Positions 1-6,705 are shown, numbered from the stretch's first letter. The stretch: DNA of 8,833 bases from SAR86 cluster bacterium (GCA_013204195.1 JABMOJ010000085.1:1-8833), one strand, 5' to 3'. The notes: generated by a model from the letters alone, not told the origin. A program made the numbers and translations.

Positions 1-2
1 AG

Positions 3-89
3 ACGGAGATATTCAATTTTATTGAGATGTTCTACTATCCGATTAAACGACATAGTCACTTTGGAGGTGTTTCTCCCGCGCAATTTTAA
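3..89 (+). CDS. IS3-family transposase OrfB, C-terminal end (partial)
   Basis: Twenty-eight codons followed by TAA (87-89) run in from the left edge. The peptide contains EIFNFIEMFYYPIKRHSHF and then GGVSPAQF. This is the standard C-terminal signature of IS3-family OrfB (DDE) transposases: an 'I.FI E.FYN..RRHS..GG.SP..F' pattern just after the catalytic core. The catalytic D-D-E residues lie outside the window, so activity cannot be judged. A probable terminal inverted repeat follows about 25-50 bp after the stop, as expected for the right end of such an element. The family call is by recognition of this motif; the subgroup is not determined. Confidence 0.85.
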   Translation, partial: TEIFNFIEMFYYPIKRHSHFGGVSPAQF

Positions 90-114
90 GAAAACTCTTT
101 TTCCAGGCTAGTAA

Positions 115-140
115 GTATCTAGTAAAGTCTGGGAAGTCCA
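115..140 (+). repeat. Probable right terminal inverted repeat of the IS3-family element
   Basis: The segment ends AGTCTGGGAAGTCCA. Read inward on the other strand it starts TGGACTTCCCAGACT, matching the TG...CA ends and GC-rich outer part usual for IS3-family termini. It lies 25 bp after the transposase stop. If correct, the element ends at 140 and a 3-bp target duplication would be CTT at 141-143. The left end is outside the window, so the repeat cannot be verified by pairing. Confidence 0.6.
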
Positions 141-143
141 CTT

Positions 144-1469
144 ATGGATTACGAAGGTTACCTAATGACGCACAGCTTGCTCCTGCTTAGCCTGTTTATT
201 TCGCCACTATTGTTCGCTGCAGACTCTACAGTTGATGCAGGGGACACACGAGTTGACAGTGATCGACTGAGTGCAACTATGCAACATATGCGCACCTTTG
301 GCGAGAACGCTGCTGGCGGCTCCGACCGCGTCGCCTATAGCGAGCATAACCTTGCAGCACTGGGCTACCTTGCACACTTGATGGCAGAGTCTGGGCTCGT
401 CGCTAAGATCGACGTGGCGGGAAATCTGGTTGGGCGGCGTGAAGGGCGGATCGACGGATTGGCGCCCATAGTCACGGGTTCACATATCGACACAGTGCCG
501 AATGGTGGTCACTACGACGGCATAGTCGGCGTCATGTCGGCAGTCGAGGTTGCAAGATCACTGCGCGAGGCCGGAGTGGAGCTAGATCACCCACTTGAAG
601 TTATTGTCTGGAGCAATGAAGAGGGCGGCAAGAATGGCAGCCGATCATTCACAGGTGCAGTAGCGGATCGTGAGATGGCGTTGCCAAGCCTGGGGGCCAA
701 GACAATCGGTGAAGGCATTGCGTTTCTTGGTGGAGATCCGCAGCACCTAGCCGCTAATATTAGACATGCGGGCGGTATCTCAGGCTACATTGAGCTGCAT
801 GTCGAACAGGGCGCCATGCTGGACCGCGACGGCATCGCCATCGGAGTCGTTGAAGGTATCGTCGGTATCAAGCGCTGGTATATCACAATTGAGGGATTTG
901 CTAATCACGCTGGCACGACGCCAATGGACCAACGTCAGGACGCATTATACCCCGCGGCACTGATTATTGCCGAGGTTCGCAAGATCATCACCGACGAACC
1001 AGGGCGACAGGTAGGCACCATCGGTCGACTGGACGTCAAGCCCGGCGCACCCAATGTCATACCCGGTGAAGTCATGTTCAGCCTCGAGATACGAGACCTG
1101 GACATGAACAAGGTTAACAGGCTGTTTGCAATGATCAGCGCGGCAGCGACAGCGATCGCAGAGGCGAACGAGACTCAAATTAGCTTCAATCAATACTACG
1201 AGTCTCCGGCAGCACCCACAGACAAACGGATAATGGCGCTGGTCAAGCAATCCGCTGACGCTCTAGGACTTAGCAACATACAAATGCCCAGCGGTGCCGG
1301 CCACGATGCGCAAAGCATGAAAGGCATTGCGCCGCTGGGGATGATATTCGTTCCCAGTAGAGCTGGCATTAGCCACGCGCCCGGCGAGTTCACCGGCCCA
1401 CAACAGATTACCAATGGTGCCAATGTGCTGCTGCAAACAGTTGTCGCTATGGATCGCTTGCTGCGATAG
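144..1469 (+). CDS. Exported M20-family Zn hydrolase, N-carbamoyl-amino-acid hydrolase / beta-ureidopropionase / allantoate amidohydrolase type
   Basis: Hydantoinase/carbamoylase-type binuclear-metal amidohydrolase, which in this family releases CO2 and ammonia from N-carbamoyl amino acids, ureidopropionate or allantoate. Visible motifs, numbered from the ATG at 144: GSHIDTVPNGGHYDG gives H114 and D125; SNEEG gives the catalytic/metal pair E159-E160; HVEQG gives H219; EIRDLD gives the substrate-binding R317; GAGHDA gives H387. The middle domain (about 230-345, with FANHAGTTPMD) is the dimerisation lid. Length is normal. The better start is probably ATG 165, which begins MTHSLLLLSLFISPLLFAADS, a clear Sec signal peptide; the 144 start adds MDYEGYL and would use a ribosome site inside the IS end. 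A signal peptide is unusual because most characterised relatives are cytoplasmic. The loop after SNEEG is short (GKN before GSRSFTGA). Exact substrate is unknown. A broken aminotransferase follows 14 bp downstream. Confidence 0.88.
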   Translation: MDYEGYLMTHSLLLLSLFISPLLFAADSTVDAGDTRVDSDRLSATMQHMRTFGENAAGGSDRVAYSEHNLAALGYLAHLMAESGLVAKIDVAGNLVGRREGRIDGLAPIVTGSHIDTVPNGGHYDGIVGVMSAVEVARSLREAGVELDHPLEVIVWSNEEGGKNGSRSFTGAVADREMALPSLGAKTIGEGIAFLGGDPQHLAANIRHAGGISGYIELHVEQGAMLDRDGIAIGVVEGIVGIKRWYITIEGFANHAGTTPMDQRQDALYPAALIIAEVRKIITDEPGRQVGTIGRLDVKPGAPNVIPGEVMFSLEIRDLDMNKVNRLFAMISAAATAIAEANETQISFNQYYESPAAPTDKRIMALVKQSADALGLSNIQMPSGAGHDAQSMKGIAPLGMIFVPSRAGISHAPGEFTGPQQITNGANVLLQTVVAMDRLLR

Positions 1470-1483
1470 TCGCTTTCGAGAAC

Positions 1484-1746
1484 ATGAGTGACCGAACATT
1501 CCTGTCAATATTACTATCCGCCTGACTTGGTCGCGCGATCCAATATCAGGTGGGCGCGCTAGCCTATGCCCAGACGGTGCGTTTACCACCGAGGCTCAGT
1601 AGCAGCTGACCGAGATGCTGGTCACTCGCTTTAATGGCAGTGCTTCACGAGTCCATTTTTCATTCGGCGGTTCCGAAGCCAACGAGACAGCGATCAAGCT
1701 GACCTGGTAATGCCGGCCGACGCAAGGCTGCGGCCGCACCGTTGTT
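1484..1746 (+). pseudogene. Class III (omega-amino-acid type) aminotransferase remnant
   Basis: Conceptual translation gives MSDRTFLS from ATG 1484. It then gives AIQYQVGALAYAQTVR (frame of 1535-1582), and after a one-base shift at about 1582, FTTEAQ-stop-QLTEMLVTRFNGS followed by VHFSFGGSEANETAIKL. The GGSEANE.AIKL block and the QVGALAYA block are hallmarks of the N-terminal third of PLP-dependent class III aminotransferases. Damage visible: a large in-frame region lost between the start and AIQ (family proteins have about 60 residues there, here about 18 codons with a TGA at 1523), a one-base deletion near 1582, TAG at 1600-1602 and TAA at 1708-1710. The C-terminal two thirds, including the PLP lysine, are absent. 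It begins 14 bp after the carbamoylase stop, so it was probably its operon partner; pairing of a ureidopropionase with an omega-aminotransferase would fit pyrimidine or beta-alanine catabolism (inference). The 3' limit is approximate. Confidence 0.75.
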
Positions 1747-1783
1747 GGACTGGCCACGCCCGCCCACCTGCTACCCCTATTGT

Positions 1784-1824
1784 GAAAAGCACCTTGCTAC
1801 ATGGCGTTGCGCAGCAGGCTTTTC
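1784..1824. terminator. Candidate hairpin between convergent remnants
   Basis: GAAAAGC (1784-1790) is a perfect inverted repeat of GCTTTTC (1818-1824), and inner bases TTGCT / AGCA extend it imperfectly around a loop of more than 15 bases. On either strand the arm leaves a short TTTT. It sits at the 3' side of both facing decayed genes, where a bidirectional terminator would be expected. The long loop and short U run make this weak; chance is possible. Confidence 0.25.
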
Positions 1825-2002
1825 ATTTGTACCCATTCAGCATGAGTTGGTGCCCGGCCTTCGCGCCGGTGCCGTCATAAACAAGCCCGCCGATAAACAG
1901 CACATCTAGCGTGATTAGGTTGGGCTTCGGCGCGCAGCCAACGGAGGCAATGACCAGTAGGCACGCAAACGGACAAACAGACAAACAGAGTGGTCTGAGC
2001 AT
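1823..2002 (-). pseudogene. Truncated amidohydrolase lipoprotein (N-terminal fragment, 59 aa)
   Basis: The ATG at 2002-2000 opens a 59-residue frame ending in TGA at 1825-1823. Residues 1-23 form a lipoprotein signal (MLRPLCLSVCPFACLLVIAS, then VGC as a plausible lipobox with C23). Next comes LDVLFIGGLVYDGTGA, the N-terminal beta-strand signature of amidohydrolase-superfamily enzymes such as N-acyl-D-amino-acid deacylases ('D.li.gG.vyDGtGa'). The similarity stops at about residue 50 and no HxH metal motif follows, so only the beginning of a protein of about 500 residues survives. It starts 8 bases after the stop of the deacylase on the same strand, so it was probably the third gene of that operon. 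The truncation point faces the broken aminotransferase. It could still be translated as a small lipopeptide, but nothing suggests a function. Confidence 0.65.
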
Positions 2003-2010
2003 GTATGATT

Positions 2011-3579
2011 TTACTCGTGTTGCAACACGCGCCCGTGGCGGACCTGCGTCAACTGACCGTTCGACCAGGCAACGCCGCCGTTGACAATCACATGCTGGAT
2101 GCCAGAGGCGTATTGCCAGGGGCTTTCAAAAGTGGCGTTGTCCTTGATCTCATCGAGGTCGAACAGGGTAATGTCGGCATAGTAACCTTGTTTGAGCAGG
2201 CCTCGTTGGTGGATCTGGTAAACCTGAGCTGGCAGTGAGGTCATGCTGCGCACTGCGTCTGGCAGGGTGATGATCTGCTGCTCAAGGACATACTTGCGAA
2301 TCTTGCGTGGAAAGGTGCCAAACCCTCGAGGGTGCGGAGATCCCTCCAGCCACGGCGGATTCCTGCCGTCAGAGGCTGTCATGTTCCAGGGCGCGCGCAT
2401 GAATGTCTCCAGATCAGCATCTGACATGTTGAACGAAATAATGCCGGGGCGGCCTTGCAATAGCAAATTGATAGCGGCGGTGATAGCGCCGGTCTCCTTC
2501 TGGTCGGCCCAAGCTTGCAGTGTCTGCCCAACAATTGCCGGTGTTTCCGGCGCGCGGCTGAACTGGATACGATCAGCACCGCCGCGTCGGGCCAGGTTTT
2601 CCTCCATCGCGGCTTCAAGCTCAGGCCGCTGGTTCAGGTCACTAAATCTTGCAACGGTAGCAGGCCAGCCGCCATCAAAGGCCCATCGCGGCAATAAAGC
2701 GGCGTCGAGTGAGGTATGCGAAGCGATGTAGGGGTATTGGTCTGTGTACACCTGAACACCTTCCCGTCGAGCCTGTTCAATATTGCGGGTCAGCACCTCG
2801 GCCATGCCCCAGACCGGCGGCCCGAGGGCCTTGATGTGGGTGACGACGACGGGTGCGCCGGTCCGCCGGCCTACATCAATAACTTCTTCGACCGCCGCTA
2901 CGACGCCAATACTGTAATTGGATTCATCGCGGATATGACTGTTGTATGCGCCTCCATAGATTGCCACCTCTTTCATGATCGCAATGAGTTCATCATTGGC
3001 TGCAAAACTACCGGGCGCATAAAAGGTGCCGCTGGATAGCCCAAAGGCGCCGGCCAGCATACCCTGTCGTACTAGGTCCCGCATTAGGCTAAGTTCGCTG
3101 TCGGTGGGGCCGCGATCCGCCATGGCCATCACCTGCTTGCGAATCTCTCCATGCGGAAGAAATAGCCCGACGTTAACCCCTGTGCCATGCTCGCGTAGCG
3201 TAGCGATCTGGCTGGCTATGTCCGTCGAACCACCACCGTCCGGGTTAATCAACACGGCGGTAATCCCCTGGGAGAGCAGGCCTGGCACGTCGCTGCGCTG
3301 CCTGTCGAGCAACGCATCTGCGGTATGGCTGTGAGTATCAATGAATCCCGGTGCCGCATAAAGTTCGGTGCCATCGATCCGTGTGATCGCCATGGCGGTA
3401 CTATAGTCGCCAATGCCGGCGATGCGATCGCCGGCTATAGCGATATCATTGCGATACCATGGGTTGCCGCTACCATCAATGATCCGGACATTATCAATAA
3501 CCAGGTCGTATTCAGCAGCGGCGCTCCATGAGGCTTGACAGACCAGCCAGCAAGCCAGCAGCAGGCACGCTCGCTTCAC
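2011..3579 (-). CDS. Exported N-acyl-D-amino-acid deacylase-family amidohydrolase
   Basis: Amidohydrolase-superfamily protein of 522 aa; relatives remove N-acyl groups from D-amino acids. The start is GTG (3579-3577), overlapping the stop of the upstream peptidase. Residues 1-22 (MKRACLLLACWLVCQASWSA...) are a Sec signal peptide, so the enzyme is periplasmic. Then come the small beta-domain (YDLVIDNVRIIDGSG), the metal motif GFIDTHSHT (H83, H85), LPHGEIR (H143), GAFGLSSGTFYAPG (180-190), NSHIRDES (H215), VVVTHIKALG (H248, K250), TDQYPY (279-284) and TASDGRNP with the catalytic D404. The C-terminal beta-domain returns at GYYADITLFDLDEI. Where characterised D-aminoacylases carry a metal-binding cysteine (GNCG-like loop after the first strand), this protein has INPDGGGSTD (111-120) and no cysteine; this seems to mark a subfamily. 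The acyl group and amino acid cannot be read from sequence. Translation is probably coupled to the preceding gene. Confidence 0.85.
   Translation of the reverse strand: MKRACLLLACWLVCQASWSAAAEYDLVIDNVRIIDGSGNPWYRNDIAIAGDRIAGIGDYSTAMAITRIDGTELYAAPGFIDTHSHTADALLDRQRSDVPGLLSQGITAVLINPDGGGSTDIASQIATLREHGTGVNVGLFLPHGEIRKQVMAMADRGPTDSELSLMRDLVRQGMLAGAFGLSSGTFYAPGSFAANDELIAIMKEVAIYGGAYNSHIRDESNYSIGVVAAVEEVIDVGRRTGAPVVVTHIKALGPPVWGMAEVLTRNIEQARREGVQVYTDQYPYIASHTSLDAALLPRWAFDGGWPATVARFSDLNQRPELEAAMEENLARRGGADRIQFSRAPETPAIVGQTLQAWADQKETGAITAAINLLLQGRPGIISFNMSDADLETFMRAPWNMTASDGRNPPWLEGSPHPRGFGTFPRKIRKYVLEQQIITLPDAVRSMTSLPAQVYQIHQRGLLKQGYYADITLFDLDEIKDNATFESPWQYASGIQHVIVNGGVAWSNGQLTQVRHGRVLQHE
3576..3579 (-). 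promoter_or_regulatory. GTGA stop/start overlap (translational coupling)
   Basis: Read on the minus strand, GTGA at 3579-3576 contains both the GTG start of the deacylase and the TGA stop of the M20 peptidase. The nearest Shine-Dalgarno-like GAGG is about 13 bases upstream, rather far. Reinitiation by ribosomes finishing the peptidase is therefore the likely route, which would keep the two enzymes in fixed ratio. Confidence 0.7.
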
Positions 3580-4862
3580 TCGATTAGCCCAGCCTCAAGT
3601 AACAGGGTAAGCATAGCTATCTGGATCCCGAGATGGCCGTCCGCGTTCTGCCACCACTCACCCAACGAATGAGCTCCGCCGCCGATACCGCCACGGCTCA
3701 TAGTAACCGCGGGCACGCCCAGGGAGATTGGTATGTTGGAGTCGGTAGATGATAATTCAAATTCAGGTGTGATGCCGAACGAACGGGTCACGGCGGAGGC
3801 CAGTTGCACAAGAGGCTGGCGGATATCGCCCTTGGCTGCCGGTCGCTTGCCGACCTGCTTGATATCAACTGTGAGGGCCGGGCCACTCAGGCGCCCTGCG
3901 TTTTCTTCTTCCAATGCCTGTTTGATAGCGGCCTGTAGAACCGCATCTATCGCATCGATCTTGTCCTGCTCGCCGGAGCGCATATCAATCTCAGCCCAGG
4001 ACTCAAACGGGATTGAGTTGATAGAGGTGCCGCCACCGATGCGGCCTATGTTGTAGCTGGTCTTCTCGCCAACACTGGTTACCGCAGTAGCATTCTGATC
4101 GAAAATGGCGATGGCGCGGCCTAGCGCATGATGAGGATTGGCCAGACCGAAGGCCCCCCAGGAATGGCCGCCAGGTCCGTGGAATGTCACGCGATAGCGA
4201 TGCGAGCCGACGCCACCATAGACAATGCGTTTGGACTCGCCGCCATCAATGGCAATCATGGCGTCAATCTTCCTGGCATCGGCCCTGAACAAGTGCTTTA
4301 CGCCGCGCAAATCCCCAAGGCCTTCTTCGCCCACGTTGCCAACAAACAAGATATCTGCATCGGTTTGTAGATTGGCGTGTTGCATTGCCTTGAGCATGGT
4401 CAGGAGGGTAACCAGGCCTCGAGTATTGTCGCCGATGCCGGGCGCGTAAAGTTTGCCATCGCGTTCTTTTACGGTCACGTCAGTACCTGCAGGGAACACA
4501 GTATCCAGGTGCGCTACTACAGCAACCATTCTATCGCTGCTGCGTCCGGGCCGAACGCCGATGGCATTGCCCACTTCGTCTATGTAAACATTGGTTAGTC
4601 CTGCTTCTTTGAGCAGTTCGATATAGCGGGCAGCGCGCTTTTCCTCTTTAAAGGACGGGGCCTCAATTTCATTGAGTTCAATTAGCAGGTCATGGGACTC
4701 CGGTTCCATCGCCAGTACGTGATCCAGCGCGGTGATCACCGCCGGAACTGCTTTCAGGGATGCGACTGCCTCGTCGTAGCCGGGCGAGGCTGGATGGCCC
4801 GGTTCAGCCGACACAGACCCAGCAAGAGTGTAGAGAAATAAGCCAAGCAACATACGATTCAT
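3576..4862 (-). CDS. Exported M20-family metallopeptidase
   Basis: Di-zinc peptidase/deacylase of the M20/M25/M40 group, 428 aa, closest in style to carboxypeptidase G2 or PepT-like enzymes that trim short peptides or N-acyl amino acids. A signal peptide (MNRMLLGLFLYTLAGSVSAE) places it in the periplasm. Metal and catalytic residues appear in order: VVAHLDT (H118, D120), GIGDNTRG (bridging D145), GNVGEEG (catalytic E179, metal E180), IAIDGG (D206) and GGGAHSLGEWW (H398). The inserted dimerisation domain runs from about 214 to 325 and includes FHGPGGHSWG and GGTSINSIP. All expected residues are present, so it should be active. It is the first gene of a minus-strand operon; its TGA (3578-3576) overlaps the GTG of the deacylase. 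The start ATG (4862-4860) has only a weak ribosome site. Substrate specificity (dipeptidase, carboxypeptidase or deacylase) is not decidable. Confidence 0.88.
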   Translation of the reverse strand: MNRMLLGLFLYTLAGSVSAEPGHPASPGYDEAVASLKAVPAVITALDHVLAMEPESHDLLIELNEIEAPSFKEEKRAARYIELLKEAGLTNVYIDEVGNAIGVRPGRSSDRMVAVVAHLDTVFPAGTDVTVKERDGKLYAPGIGDNTRGLVTLLTMLKAMQHANLQTDADILFVGNVGEEGLGDLRGVKHLFRADARKIDAMIAIDGGESKRIVYGGVGSHRYRVTFHGPGGHSWGAFGLANPHHALGRAIAIFDQNATAVTSVGEKTSYNIGRIGGGTSINSIPFESWAEIDMRSGEQDKIDAIDAVLQAAIKQALEEENAGRLSGPALTVDIKQVGKRPAAKGDIRQPLVQLASAVTRSFGITPEFELSSTDSNIPISLGVPAVTMSRGGIGGGAHSLGEWWQNADGHLGIQIAMLTLLLEAGLIE

Positions 4863-5025
4863 AGTGAGAGACTCAATAACAATGGTTCAGGCAGTCTACG
4901 ACATTGCTTTGTGCCTTGTCTTGTCTAAGTGGTTCGCATTTTCCTGCCCCAAGCTGCTGCGAAGACACGATGACCGCGAGCCTTTTCGGCTTTAGCATTT
5001 ACAGGCAGGTGACTGCCGATATATC

Positions 5026-5053
5026 CTCACGGCTTCGCAATCAGTTCCGTGAG
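5026..5053. promoter_or_regulatory. Inverted repeat just upstream of the AbgB-like start
   Basis: CTCACGG (5026-5032) and CCGTGAG (5047-5053) are a perfect 7-bp inverted repeat with a 14-base spacer, ending 6 bases before the ATG at 5060. The only Shine-Dalgarno-like bases (GTGAGTGG) overlap the right arm. It could be a dyad operator in the divergent spacer, or an mRNA hairpin that hides the ribosome site. A 7-bp repeat in 200 bases may also be chance. Confidence 0.3.
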
Positions 5054-5059
5054 TGGCTT

Positions 5060-6490
5060 ATGTTAAGACCAATCGTTTTCTGTCTCAGTTTCTGTTTCAG
5101 CATCGCGGGGGCTTCTGCGTATGCTGACGACCGTGCGGATATCCTTGAATTCCTTGATAGCCGCTACGATCAGACCGCAAGTATCGCTAAACAGATCTGG
5201 AACCATGCCGAGGTCGGCTATCAGGAGTATCAGAGCAGCCAGTTACTGCAGGACACTTTGAAAGCCGAGGGCTTCAAGGTTGACGCGGGCGTGGCAGGTA
5301 TCCCAACGGCTTTTGTCGCCTCGTACGGAAGCGGTGCGCCTGTGATTGCTATCCTGGCCGAGTTCGATGCCTTACCGGGCATCAATCAGAGCGCATCTCC
5401 AATTAGGGGTCCCATCGAAGGTAAACCGGCGGGTCACGCCTGTGGCCACAACCTCTTCGGTGCGGGCTCAACCCAGGCGGCTATTGCCTTGGCGCATTGG
5501 CTGAAAAGCAATGATAAGCAAGGCACCGTGCGTCTCTATGGTACGCCGGCAGAGGAGGGTGGCAGCGGCAAGGTGTACCTGGTTCGCGAGGGATTGTTCA
5601 AGGATGTGGACATAGCCATGCACTGGCACCCTGACGGCGCCAACTCAGCCAACTCACGCACTACACTGGCCAATCGCAGCGCCAAGTTTCGTTTCCGTGG
5701 TACTTCCGCCCACGCTGCCGGTGCGCCCGACAAGGCTCGCTCGGCACTGGATGGGGTTGAGGCCATGAACATGATGGCCAATATGATGCGCGAGCACGTA
5801 CCTCAGCAAACGCGTATGCATTATGTGATCACCGATGGTGGTAACGCGCCCAATGTGGTGCCTGACTTCGCCGAAGTGTTCTACTACCTGCGTCACCCCA
5901 GCGCGGCGACGGTTCAGGAGCTCTGGGCGCGCCTGGAAGATGCTGCCCGCGGCGCGGCGTTGGGAACCGGGACTAAAGTGGATTGGGAGATCATCCACGG
6001 TAACCATTCTCTTGTTATCAACGAAACCCTGCAGAAGATGATGCATGAAAAGCTGACGCAGGTCGGCGGTATTACCTACAGCCCTGAGGAGCAGAAATTC
6101 GCCGAGGAGTTATATGCAACCTTGAATATGCCAAACCGTAAACTAGGCAGCGAAAAAGACATTCAGCCCTATGAGGTGAGTCTTGGCTACGGTTCTACGG
6201 ACGTGGGCGATGTGTCTATTGCGGTACCGACTGTTGGGCTCCGCACAGCGACCTACGTTCCAGGTACGGCGGGGCACAGTTGGCAGTCGACGGCAGCGGC
6301 AGGCATGAGCATTGGCTTCAAGGGCGCTCACATTGCCGCCAAGACCTTAGCTCTGGCAGGTATAGAACTGTTTGAAAATGAGGACTTAAGGCAAGCGGCG
6401 CGTCAGGAATTTGATGCCTTCCGTGGTAGCGATTTTGTTTATGAAGCCCTGCTGGGTGATCGCAAGCCCCCTCTGGACTATCGCAACTAG
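5060..6490 (+). CDS. Exported M20D amidohydrolase, AbgB-like (p-aminobenzoyl-glutamate utilisation type)
   Basis: M20D family protein, 476 aa from ATG 5060. The closest recognisable type is AbgB, one subunit of p-aminobenzoyl-glutamate hydrolase, and related N-acyl-amino-acid amidohydrolases. The frame is open from 4904, but ATG 5060 is preferred because it begins MLRPIVFCLSFCFSIAGASA, a Sec signal peptide that would otherwise be buried. Numbered from there: LAEFDALPG (D103), GHACGHNLFG (metal ligands C128 and H130), GTPAEEGGSGK (E165, E166), MHWHPD (H188, H190), GTSAHAAGAPD (H218, dimerisation-domain histidine), GGNAPNVVPD and TAGHSW (H406). All metal ligands expected for M20D are present. 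AbgB of E. coli is cytoplasmic and works with AbgA; here there is a signal peptide and no AbgA or AbgT nearby. It is transcribed away from the peptidase/deacylase operon, so shared control across the spacer is plausible. Confidence 0.86.
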   Translation: MLRPIVFCLSFCFSIAGASAYADDRADILEFLDSRYDQTASIAKQIWNHAEVGYQEYQSSQLLQDTLKAEGFKVDAGVAGIPTAFVASYGSGAPVIAILAEFDALPGINQSASPIRGPIEGKPAGHACGHNLFGAGSTQAAIALAHWLKSNDKQGTVRLYGTPAEEGGSGKVYLVREGLFKDVDIAMHWHPDGANSANSRTTLANRSAKFRFRGTSAHAAGAPDKARSALDGVEAMNMMANMMREHVPQQTRMHYVITDGGNAPNVVPDFAEVFYYLRHPSAATVQELWARLEDAARGAALGTGTKVDWEIIHGNHSLVINETLQKMMHEKLTQVGGITYSPEEQKFAEELYATLNMPNRKLGSEKDIQPYEVSLGYGSTDVGDVSIAVPTVGLRTATYVPGTAGHSWQSTAAAGMSIGFKGAHIAAKTLALAGIELFENEDLRQAARQEFDAFRGSDFVYEALLGDRKPPLDYRN

Positions 6491-6612
6491 CTGGAGGGCA
6501 ACTGCCTATGACGCCACCAGACCTCTTGGGGGTCAGAATTATGTTGTGCTCCACCTACTCTTTTTTATTGACAGGGGAGCGAAGCCGGCTTAACTTTTGA
6601 GTCGAACTTATC

Positions 6613-6625
6613 TGTGGCTTCCACA
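6613..6625. promoter_or_regulatory. Small palindrome in the leader of the receptor gene
   Basis: TGTGG-CTT-CCACA is a perfect 5-bp inverted repeat in the 215-bp gap between the AbgB-like gene and the receptor. It could be an operator half or a small hairpin. A second short palindrome, CACTTGAGTG, lies at 6672-6681. I could not place a convincing -35/-10 pair here, and there is no clear terminator after 6490. Confidence 0.2.
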
Positions 6626-6693
6626 ACCGTGGTCTTGTAATTAACGTTTGGCGAAGAACTAGAACCTTGCACACTTGAGTGCTTATAAAAACT

Positions 6694-6700
6694 GGGGGAA
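6694..6700 (+). promoter_or_regulatory. Ribosome binding site of the TonB-dependent receptor
   Basis: GGGGGAA lies 5 bases before ATG 6706, a purine-rich Shine-Dalgarno at a workable distance. It supports this start, which is also the one that yields a signal peptide. Confidence 0.6.
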
Positions 6701-6705
6701 TTCAT

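Noticed and set aside
1784..1824. Integron attC-like site
   Set aside because: The imperfect inverted repeat lacks the RYYYAAC/GTTRRRY core pair and there is no cassette structure around it; kept only as a weak terminator candidate.
1919..1942. GTTGG...CCAAC inverted repeat, considered as a hairpin or recombination site
   Set aside because: Only 5-bp arms with no extension, and it falls in the coding part of the lipoprotein stub just after its signal sequence.
2243..2731. 162-codon plus-strand frame
   Set aside because: Antisense to the deacylase, whose motifs and family length are intact; arginine/serine-rich text typical of a shadow.
4888..5017. CAGGCAG direct repeats and a GGCAGTC/GACTGCC inverted pair in the divergent spacer
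   Set aside because: The copies are about 115 bp apart and short enough to occur by chance; no regulator gene is present to connect them with.
4904..5059. Upstream extension of the AbgB-like gene from ATG 4904 or ATG 4970
   Set aside because: The extension has cysteine-rich, low-quality N-terminal text and would bury a clear signal peptide that begins at ATG 5060.
5654..6046. 130-codon minus-strand frame
   Set aside because: Antisense to the conserved core of the M20D amidohydrolase with no motif of its own.
6681..6690. TATAAA-like -10 box upstream of the receptor
   Set aside because: It lies too close to the ribosome site and start codon for a normal leader, and no -35 box sits at proper spacing.
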